Positions 54,747 to 64,000 of a stretch of 64,000 bases of DNA are shown here, piece by piece. The notes beneath the pieces are model-generated. The model did no database searches and was not told the origin of the DNA. It was given only the letters and a program-made list of their open reading frames with translations. The stretch comes from Pseudoscleropodium purum. Lineage: Eukaryota; Streptophyta; Bryopsida; Hypnales; Brachytheciaceae. Each line of letters begins with the position of its first letter. The stretch's first letter is position 1. The stretch is taken from assembly GCA_963969395.1 (NCBI GenBank), contig OZ017803.1, forward strand, positions 19,778,001 to 19,842,000, in the 5' to 3' direction. The translations under genes were made by a program, and so were the position numbers.

Positions 54747-57087
54747 TGATCATTAAAACAATCCTATATAGAGAATACAAAGAGTCTAAAGTAAGCACAT
54801 CCAATTGTGACACTATTGTTTTCCATCACTTGAAAAATGGACTTAAAAAAATGCTTACATAATTCAAAAATACCACAACTTTTCAAAATCAACTAATGAG
54901 AGGTGAAGAGCTTTTTGAAGCAACCAATGAATGACATTTTTGGTTTCAAGTGTGTCCATTCAAGGTGAGTGTAGTGTTATGTATAGTACATCTTACATTT
55001 TCAAGTAAAAGAATTTATAAAATATTACTAGAGTGTGGGAAAATTATAAAACCACTTCGGTTACATTTCTTTTGAGTTTGCTAATAGTAGGACCTAAAAA
55101 GAGGTTCAAGAAAAACTTGAATTTTTTTTGTAAAATAGTGGCACAAGAAAAAAGTATCACATTTAGGTGCTTACCTCATTCAAGGTGTCTCTTTCATTGT
55201 TGAAAGATTTATAAAGCACTTTTCATTAGTCCATGGAAATACACATTTCTTTTTTAATACCTTTTTGGAAGACTATAGTATAAGAATGTGAAAGAATGAA
55301 GATCAAGTTAGGCTTTGACAATGCAAAGACAAGTATCTAGAAAACTTTTCAAGATTTTTTTCAAGAAAAGATTAGAAATTGAAGAAATAAAAACATGCTC
55401 TTGAAAATTTAGGAAACACTTTTTAAATTCTCATTTGCAACTTTCAACATCTTTCCTTTAGTAATCTAAAAGAGTCAAAATACAATTATCACTAAGTAGA
55501 ATCCTTCAAAACTTTGTTTAAATAGTGGATAGGAACTTCAACCATTCAAATCCTTTACGAATGACATAAATAAGAAAGGTAGGTAATAAACTCTTCCTTG
55601 AAGAAATTCCAAAACATATGTTGTGAAAATTAAATGTAGTAAAAAATAACAAACACAAAAAAGCAATGATTGAAATGCTTGGACAAAAGACATACTTGTT
55701 ACGGAGTTTTATATAGAATTCATTTGGGATTTTCTTCCAATCACAATTTGGCCAAGAGTTTGGTAAAGTTTGCACTATTTAACCCTAGAAGAGTGGGCCT
55801 ATAGCCATAAGCAAAGTGATGACATCTATCCCATGGCCATGGATGTTGAAATCTATTGCAATTTCTTTGTGGCCGTAGTTGAAAACGGTTTGCTTAGCAT
55901 ATTAAGTGGAGGGTAAGAGAGTTGGTAGTATATGGGACATAAATTTGACAAAATGGCAATAAAATTGTCATTATACATCAAATTGATTGCAAGGTGCTAT
56001 GGTAGACAATTTTTGGACAGGTGCTTGAATTAGTTTTTAAATTTTTTGTTGACTTACACACAAATGTTACTATGTTTGCATTTAGGAATACTCATGCTAT
56101 AAAATAGGCCTACTAACTTCAACAAAGAAAATCATGTTAGAATTTTCAAAATCTAACCTTGCTTTCTACAGTTTGATACTTTTCCTTGATTTAGGCAACA
56201 AAATGGACAAACCTAGATGTTTCCACACTATAAACTTAATGAGGGATTCTTAAAAACAATTTTCACATTCACTAGAACAAATCTACTATGGGCTTAAAGG
56301 TTTAAGAATTTATTTTTGTGTTATTTTCAATAATGGATTTATGTTAGTGATTCCCCAAAAGGATAGCCTTGTTCCAAAAAACATTTGTCATTGTCTATTA
56401 TCATGGCCACCATTTTTTTCACCTTCTCAATACTTTGACTCAAATGTGAATCCTCTAGGACATGTTTATGAAGCTCCCTATCAATGTGCACACTCTCCCC
56501 TGAATCATGAAGAAATGGATGCAAAAGACTTTAACCCATTTGGTAGTAGCTCAATTTTCAATCATCCAAATGACATTTTGGTCCCTATAGACACTCTAGG
56601 GTTGACATGTCTCAAGTAAATTATAAAATTACCAAAATTTCTCATAACATAAACTCCAAATGCTTTGTCTGGAACCTCAACACTTTGAGTGAAATTAAAA
56701 AATTCTTTCACTTTCCACTTACGATCTTATGACAAGAACACACGAAAACATGAAGATAGTGTATGGCATTCCAAATAAGAAAGTAAGCGAAAGTAAGATT
56801 ATCTTGAGCAGCGATTGGTTGACATTAAAGAAAAAGGAACATCAGATCAACCATAGAAGATTATGCGGTTTGATGACCTTGAATAAATGGTGAAAACCCT
56901 GCCTTGAATGAACTCCACAATGTTTAAGAGCTCATATATCCCGACTCCTGCAATTACTTCCCCGAAAGAACAGCACTGATGCAGACACCGAGAGCGTAAA
57001 CTACATAGCTCAATAACATTGTACGTGTGCGATAATAACATCACGCAAACAATTACTTGCAACAGAAATGTTGTAATGTTACAAATT
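52611..57087. other. Gene-free AT-rich stretch
   Basis: No gene recognised. Contains a (TA)n run at 54278-54298 and a run of 30 T at 54716-54745. The short frame at 56341-56619 has no recognisable domain. Confidence 0.4.
54716..54745 (+). repeat. Run of 30 T
   Basis: Uninterrupted T30; it could be the reverse poly(A) tail of an old retroposed copy, but no such copy is recognised beside it. Confidence 0.95.
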
Positions 57088-59198
57088 TTAAGGAACTCTA
57101 TCAAAAGGCTGAGTGTCATTATAACATGTCTTCCAAACCCGGTCAATAGCTGTTATTGACCGGTGCATTGAGCAGTGTGGATTTAGACCCACGCTAATGA
57201 GTGCCCTCCTTCTAACGCATATCTGTCAAAATACAACCACCATTTCAGCTCTAACCTTAAAGTACCGTAATCATCATTGTTGTGAGGCTGTTAGATAAAT
57301 AATAAAGTGGAACGACTATGAGCAACATGCAGGCACATCGAACACTAAGTTCATCTTTCAACAAGATTTGCAGCTAAAAATTAAGTTTCTGAAGGAAGCA
57401 AGGGATTCAGGGTTAATCAGAATATACCTGATGTTGCTTTTGTATGTTGGTGTTGCCTCGAAGCAGCTCACGTTTCCATGCGCAGTCTCCACTCAAGTTA
57501 GCTGCTCTGATCTGTATAACACGTACGTTCATAGTCGATAAGACTGGCCATTACACAAACAAAATACGCTTAGCTGACGACTCTAAATAATGAGCTCAAA
57601 ATATATAAGGAGAAAATTTTGGCTGATGTGACGCCAAATGGCTTCAATTAAGGCAACTTTTACACCGTGATAATGAACGCTGGACGTGACCAATTAACAT
57701 ATCCTACAATACTCAACCCAGTAAAATGATAGGCATACCTCACTACAAGCATGGTGCTCACAATTCGTCCAGTTCAAATTGGCAGCACGACAGTGGTCGT
57801 AGGCATGCAGAAGCTCATGTGTCAGCGCAACATCCACCTCGTCTTGATGTGTTACATTGTTGCTGCAAATTACTATCTGCAAATTCTACGAACTCTGAGA
57901 TTGTATGCAACCACTGCATCGGCATGGACAACCATTGGAGCACATACAAAACTGCACGTAGCCAAATTCATAAATGCTGAAAGCAAGTGACTGGAATTGA
58001 CTCTAGGCGATTCACAGGCTGCAACAGTTCAGTGCACCACAAAAAAGTTGCTAACCCTAAAAATCATCCGGATGCTAAGGGAACGGCACCTAAAAGCGAC
58101 CGTTGAGGACCAAGGCACAGTAACTATTATTAGAATGCATCAAATAATAATGGTCTTGTTAGACAATTCCGAGGCAACTTAGTATTTGTTGGTGGATACT
58201 GCATGAATAAGTTATGCAGCTCAAAGTATGACCCACAGGGATACCAAACTACCAAAAACTGACCCCAGGCTCTGCTGTTCAAATGCTGCACATTCTCATA
58301 ATCGATGTCTAAATGGTAGACACGATCTAATAAGATCGCGTTTGGGTCAGGGCTGCTTGTGGCTGTTGCACCGATAGACAAAAGCAACCCAAACCCTAAC
58401 CTAAAACCCTAAACCCTAAAGATCATCTGAAATCCATGCCTCAGTATAATAAGGTTTCAACAAACACAAACCAGGCACATGCCATAGTTTGAGTCAGGTA
58501 ATACGTGCAATATACTCATCCCTGGCAATAGATTCCAAATGCAATATGATCACTAACACTATCCTATCAATATGATCAGGTACCGCAAGAATCGTTTCAG
58601 GAATTAACAGAGAATATTGTCAGCAAAATCTGAGCACATCCCGAGGTCAACATCCAATTCGATTCAAATTCTAATGGTACTGCACGATTTCCGAACAAAG
58701 CAACCACAACGAGACGTGACCTACAAAATTTAACGATCACAACAACGGGAAAAAAAATTTAAGAATAGAAGTTAAAGACGAGACCCCGTCATCCTGTTTA
58801 AAGCCGCCTCCCACTTTCATCGAGCAATGCTCTGGTTTGAAGAACTTGTCTGCGACTGGACACCCCGCTTTGGCAAGCGCTTCGCGCACAAACTTCACCG
58901 TCGGATCTGTCAAAATAAAATTTAAGTAGTACTTCAAATTCTATAGCAACTTATTGAGCAGCACATACCATAAAAGTGAAGAACATAGAGTGGATTATAC
59001 TCGCAACCTACAAACCCTAAACCCTGTTGCAAACGTGTAATTTGCCAGAGAATGCTTGAAATAAAAAATTTGTCGAAGGGAAAAGGGGTGGCGGGCCTAC
59101 TGACGGCGAGAAAGAGAGTGGTTGATCATTTTTTGGCAATGCTCCGGCGTCGTGCCCGCGGGGTAGCCATCGTTGCTTGAACTCGCGGTTTCCTCCAT
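57088..59198 (-). CDS. ATP23: ATP23 mitochondrial inner-membrane metalloprotease
   Basis: Five exons on the minus strand: 59105-59198, 58785-58906, 57739-57876, 57428-57511 and 57088-57222, 190 residues, the usual plant ATP23 length. All junctions are GT-AG. The product starts MEETASSSNDGYPAGTTPEH, has no clear cleavable presequence, and contains PTVKFVREALAKAGCPVADK, then GIVICSNNVTHQDEV, the zinc site HELLH (92-96) within HELLHAYDHCRAANLNWTNC, and CEHHACSE, LSGDC and the C-terminal TCYNDTQPFDRVP. The Cys-rich pattern is typical of this M76 family, which folds in the intermembrane space. In yeast Atp23 matures the Atp6 precursor and helps assemble the ATP synthase membrane part; plants keep the gene, with the substrate less clear. 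All catalytic residues are present. Introns 1 and 2 hold telomere-like motifs. Confidence 0.93.
58382..58420. repeat. Telomere-like motif in ATP23 intron 2
   Basis: Tandem CCCTAAA-type units, with a shorter CAAACCCTAAACCCTG at about 59010-59026 in intron 1. Both are short and degenerate, so probably telo-boxes or repair scars rather than a former chromosome end. Confidence 0.7.
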
Positions 59199-60285
59199 CC
59201 CTGCCGCTTCTGCAATCTGAATTTTCAAGACCTCTTTCTAAAGAATTTGGACCTCCTAGCGCCCGTCACGCCCGCCCGGGAATGTAATCAGGCTTCGGGA
59301 TCTTCGAGCTTGCAGGGGCGTTGCAACGGAGCTCGAAACACACGAAATACACGAAACACACGAAGAAGAAGAGTGCAGCTTTAGGACCAACAGTAATTAA
59401 ATATACCCACACTAAATTGGAATCTCGGACTCACCTAGTCCTCCGCTTTACCTGAAAATTTAAAGTTTGACAAACATCTCGGAATCAAAGAACGTGTAAA
59501 TTTATTAATTTTGTTGATTTGTAATTTGCCAATTTGGAAGCTTCTGAGATATATTGTGATTGAGACTTCCAAGAGCACTATGTGCCCACACTATCAGAAC
59601 AAGAAATTCAATATAATTAATATACTCCACTAGTTATTTCATCTTCTAATCTTATTTCATGTTGATAATCCTTTCTTTGTTAGACTTCTTTTCTACCTAT
59701 AATTTTTTAAGAACAAGTTACAAGCATGGGACCCTATATGTATAACACTTTAAAATTTAACAATAATGATTGGAATAATTGAAAGACTAGAATAAAGATT
59801 ATAATATATAGGGATTAGTAAGCTTAATACTTTAAATTTGACTCAGCCATCCAAAAAAATTTGAATTAATTCTCTTTATATTGCCTATACAACTAGGGCA
59901 ATGACTACAATAGTCTCACATTGATGTCATCAAATGCCCATATTGTATAGGAATAAAAAGGGCTTCAACATTATATTTTTAGGTAGAGGGTTTTGAACCT
60001 CTAGTGATAAGTGAAAAGAAACACTAATCCCTTTTGGAATACCTAGGAAATGAAAGTTGTGATGAAAATCTATCTGAGCCATCTTATTCATGATACAAAG
60101 GGAAAAAAAACCTACATACCAAAGAAGGCAAAGGCTCCCCAAATGGAGATAAAAAATGTTATGAACTCCAAAATTGCTTGTAGCATAAAGGTAATTGGTC
60201 CTTGAAGTGACCAGTCTCTTCTAATTGCATCTATAGAAGGGTCTAATATAGTTAATACCTAAAGGAGTAAGCTACATTTTTTAGC
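59199..60285. other. ATP23 upstream region and gene-free DNA
   Basis: Balanced composition with ACACGAAA repeats (59335-59365) close to the ATP23 start, then AT-rich DNA. The promoter probably lies in the first 250 bp; no TATA box is assignable. Confidence 0.4.
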
Positions 60286-60289
60286 AATA

Positions 60290-61190
60290 CAAAAATTTTG
60301 GGCAAGTGCGTGTGACTAGAGATTTCAATGTTTTGGACCCAAATTTTAATGGAAGGTGTAATGAAGAATATCTTTCATGTGCACTAAATTTTAAGAGATT
60401 TAGAAATACAAGTCAAAAGTTATGGCCTAATATGTAGTTTGTTTCTCAACCTAGGCAGTTTGGGCAGATTTGGAAAAATCATTTTAAAAAAAAAAAGATT
60501 TTGAAATTGTTTTTCTAGATTTATATGTATATAGAAAGCTTTGAATCATTTCATTTTGATCAATGAGTCAAAAGTTATGAAGTGTTCTGGTTTGTGGGCG
60601 GTTATGGATTCTCTACTCCAAAATAAACTTTGAAGTCTTTTATTGAACTCAATTTTCAATATTTTTAGAAAAAAATAAAAAAATAAGGTGAAGATTTTTT
60701 ATTACAACATTACAACTAGTGGGAATGGCATTTTTCAATTCCATAAATAAACCATTAATGATTTAGTATTTTGAATTAATCTCTATATCTTTCTACCTAC
60801 TACTCCATATGTTTTTTTTTGTATGTTGTACAATTTCAAATGATCTAAAAATTTTCAAGCATGTAGCCAATATGACTTGAATAATGAATCCAAAGAAGCA
60901 CCACCATTTTAAACATTTTTTCATACAAATGTAACCTTGTGAAGAGCAACTGCTTAGATTTTTGTAGGGACAAAAGAAATGGTTTTTGTCACTTCAAATG
61001 CTAATATCTTGCAATTTACAAGGTGGAAATTTCTGAAATTTTTTCCACATCTTCTTAAATTAGTGTACTATAAGATCTTATGGTTACATATGTCCAAAAT
61101 GTTTCTTTTTAAAAATTTGAAACTTGTAAAAGAAATGGCAGTTTTGGAGCATTTTGGGAGAAAACTTAGTCAAGGAACTTTAAGGATTAA
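60290..61190 (+). repeat. AT-rich dispersed repeat, empty-site copy
   Basis: Paralog of 49740-50870 that lacks the hAT MITE; CTAATATC is present once at 61001-61008. Confidence 0.65.
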
Positions 61191-63700
61191 TTCAAAATTG
61201 CAGAATTCATATACAAAACTTCAAAATATATTTAGCTTTAGAAAGTGTACAGACAAAATAAGAAGTTAGGGGGACGAAATTCAACTATGAGATGAATGAA
61301 AATAGAAAGGGTAATGTAGCATACAAGAAAATTATAAAAAATGAGAAAGTTATAAATGTTCTATTTTCAATTAGTAGAAACATATGGTAATTCATATTCA
61401 ATTTTAATGAACATTATTGCATGCCACTAAAATACAAAAGGATCACTTTGGGGATACATCATGGCCCATTTCTAAAACTATGCCATGTGATTATTACATC
61501 ACTTGTAAACTAAAATATTAGCCTACTAGCTTTCACTTTCAGGAATTATAACTAAATGTCTAGCATTCCAACAAATTTGAACTTCTTGTGTTTATAGCAA
61601 ATAATAGTCTTTTTTTAATAAAAATTCATCCACTACATCAAATAACCCCAATTTCAATTCATTTGGTAAAAAGTCTGTTCTTGGACTTGTTACTTTACTT
61701 CAATGAACTATGTGTGAAGGTATCATGCACCCAAATCAAGTAAGGTTTTGAAGAAAAGTAGCCAAAAAATAATTCATTGGTTGTGATGTGTGCACATAAA
61801 GGTAATTGGCCTGTGACATGAAATCCACCTTGACAAACACCTAGGAAATGATCCATTACAATCTTGGATCAACCCATTACAATTTTTTTTCAATAAATGA
61901 GATTTGAGCTACATTAGAGTGAATCAATGGCCACAATCAACATTTTAGGTGAAGGGTGATGGAATCATTAGTGACTACCATAGGAATTTTTACCTCTTTA
62001 GTGTAAATTTATCACATGAAGTGATTTTTTGAATTCCTTCATGTTTGTGGCCATAGTAGGAGACGTTGTGATTGTTTTAGGTGGTAAGATGAGCACTCTT
62101 TGTAAATTCATAACAAATTCATACTTTGTCAAAAAAAAATTCAATTGTTCTCCCAATTTCTCACATTTTTCTTTTCATGTAATTAATAAATATTCAAAAA
62201 TGCCAATAGGGCAAACCAATCATTCTATCTATCAAAGATTGCTTTATCTATATTGCATTTAGAGTAAGCAACCCATTTTTGATCCCCTACATTTCCCCTG
62301 CTATATTTTTTTATTAGCTTTAGTTTGGGTGATAACTCATATAGAGTAGGACTAATAAAAACAACAAAAATGTCTAAAAAGTGCACATTGAAAGCATAGA
62401 ATGAGATCTCACATGTACTGATTGAAAGCCACAATTATCACTTACATTAATTTTGTATTCTATCTATGGTCGAAAATAGAATAGCCTATATAACAAGAAC
62501 AGGTTAACTTTAACAAAATCTTCACGAAAAAAATTCATGATAATTTTGTTTTTGAGGAAAAAAATGTAAAAGAATTTCAAATCCTTCTAAAATTTATTTC
62601 ATTGCAAATTTATTCCCTCACCAAATGCAAGTGAGTATGCTCAATTCCTTAATCCTTAAAGGACGGGTTGGTTACCATGGAAATCAAATGTTTTGATATT
62701 GTGTGAACTGTTGGCTTAAAAAATTGCAAAAGCACTCATTGGAAGTCAAAGAAGAACAGATGACCTTTGCTTTTCAAACAAAGTTTGGAGAATGAATAGT
62801 TGCACTTCTGTCGTGTATTGAGACATTCGTTGGTTGGAAATTGGTGTCAGCTTCTAATTGTTCGAAAAGAAGAAAATATACATTGTTGTGTGATTGGGTG
62901 AAGTGGCGCATCGGGATGCACGAAGATCAGAACTCACTGACACACAGTTATATCTGTCAGAAAATCTGGCTGAGTTTTGAGTCATCCTAATCACCTGAAC
63001 TGATGCTTTACAACAGCGAATGAAAACATCTTGTGTGAGCCTTACAATATTGTCTAGATAAACACTCCAAACTGAAGCATTATCTTGAATATGCATTCAA
63101 TGGAAATTTCTTCTGCCAAACCAAGAATACGGACTGGAGCAATCTCCATTGACAGCAGATGCTGTCCACTTGGACAAGCTGGGAATTTTCATTTCAACTG
63201 AGCACAACGAGAGCATTTTCATACATCTTCCAGTGAACATTTGATACTCTAAAATTTCAACTAACGTATCCAAAGGCTGTCTGTAACGTATCTATCACGT
63301 TCCCTCTTGTAAGTTAACGCGCATCCAGGATTGCAAAATTGAAGGAAACAAACACAAAAACAAGCATTTATGCTCACCCTCATAACCATTCCAACACACT
63401 CGAAAAAGAAACACAATCTGGAACCTTTTGTTTCGAACATTGATTGATTTCCTGGGACACACATGAGATTCTGGAATTGAACAACATCCAGAATCCATAT
63501 AAAACCTCTAGAAGTAATGACCTGTACACCACTACACCCGGGACCAAGTAATCGCTCGAATGCAAGCTCAGGATCCACAACTAAGCAGGCACCCAAATGG
63601 ATAGCAGCTCGGCTATGAGATCAGCTACAACTCCAATTTCAGCTTGCAGCACAACAAACATTCACTACGAGGCAGGAAAGCAACACACAGGAGGAATCAT
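61191..63700. other. Gene-free stretch near the right edge
   Basis: AT-rich to 62.8 kb, including a copy of the CTTAAAGGACGGGTTGGTTACC repeat at 62.64-62.80 kb. Composition is more balanced from 62.8 kb, which may be the edge of a gene beyond the window. No exon can be supported. Confidence 0.35.
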
Positions 63701-63714
63701 GGCCTGCATCATCA

Positions 63715-64000
63715 TCCTCGAGGGCCTGAAAACACTGATTGTTTTCGCAGATCTCAGCAACATCCTAATCTCATGAAGCTGGTTTGCATATAATTGCATA
63801 GGATTGCACAGAATTGCAGAGGATTGGAAGGGATTGCCTGGAAACACTGCTTGCTTACACATATTTCAGCAACATACTAATCACATGAAGCTGGATTGCA
63901 GAGGACTTGAGGGGATTGCCTGAAAACACTGCTTGCTTACACATGTCTCCGCAACATCCTAATTAAACGAAGCTGGATTGCATAGAATTGCAAAGGATTG
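63715..64000. repeat. Tandem repeat at the right edge
   Basis: Units with CTGGAAACACTGCTTGCTTA, AGCAACATCCTAAT and ATGAAGCTGGATTGCA recur near 63756, 63868 and 63950. The spacing varies (about 112 and 82 bp) because an inner GGATTGCATAGAATTGCA run differs in length. It continues past the window. Confidence 0.8.

Noticed and set aside
58382..58420. Chromosome fusion point marked by telomere repeats
   Set aside because: The run is too short and degenerate and lies inside an intact gene's intron.

Overview
The window looks like nuclear DNA of a land plant, probably a non-seed plant such as a bryophyte or lycophyte. It has spliced genes with GT-AG introns, a plant cell-wall GAUT glycosyltransferase, plant telomere-type AAACCCTA motifs in introns, LTR-type insertions with TG...CA ends, and long AT-rich intergenic DNA full of MITE-like repeats. 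The lineage is an inference; no tool was run.

Layout. (1) 0-16 kb is a GC-richer, nested transposon block. Its oldest layer holds the edge of an unknown minus-strand gene (1-737) and a large broken plus-strand gene (7856-15297) of the DUF7869 type. This layer is peppered with a 21-bp near-perfect palindrome. Two later insertions split it. One is a composite of a partial and a full ~3.3-kb LTR (2202-7761, target duplication CCAAG). The other is a single full LTR (10053-13336, target duplication ATGCT) sitting inside a DUF7869 exon. Each LTR copy carries its own gene for a 552-residue acidic, coiled-coil protein; only the copy at 10496-12154 is open.

(2) 16-42 kb is AT-rich. Its one recognised gene, on the minus strand, encodes a small RRM protein like the N-terminal half of cyclophilin E (19633-21658). 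The rest is MITE-like elements with CATTAGA ends, a 1.6-kb foldback region, a 117-bp tandem array, a GC-rich island with a run of 20 G, and microsatellites.

(3) 42-47 kb holds an intact six-exon GAUT13/14-type GT8 gene on the plus strand (42854-46940).

(4) 48-57 kb and 59-64 kb are AT-rich repeats, including a 249-bp hAT-type MITE (50411-50659) with an 8-bp target duplication and a related empty site in the same window. Between them lies an intact five-exon ATP23 mitochondrial metalloprotease gene on the minus strand (57088-59198).

The three intact cellular genes (RNA-binding protein, pectin-type glycosyltransferase, mitochondrial protease) have no evident functional link. The unusual part is the first 16 kb: the frame-neutral palindrome family and the LTR that carries its own protein gene.
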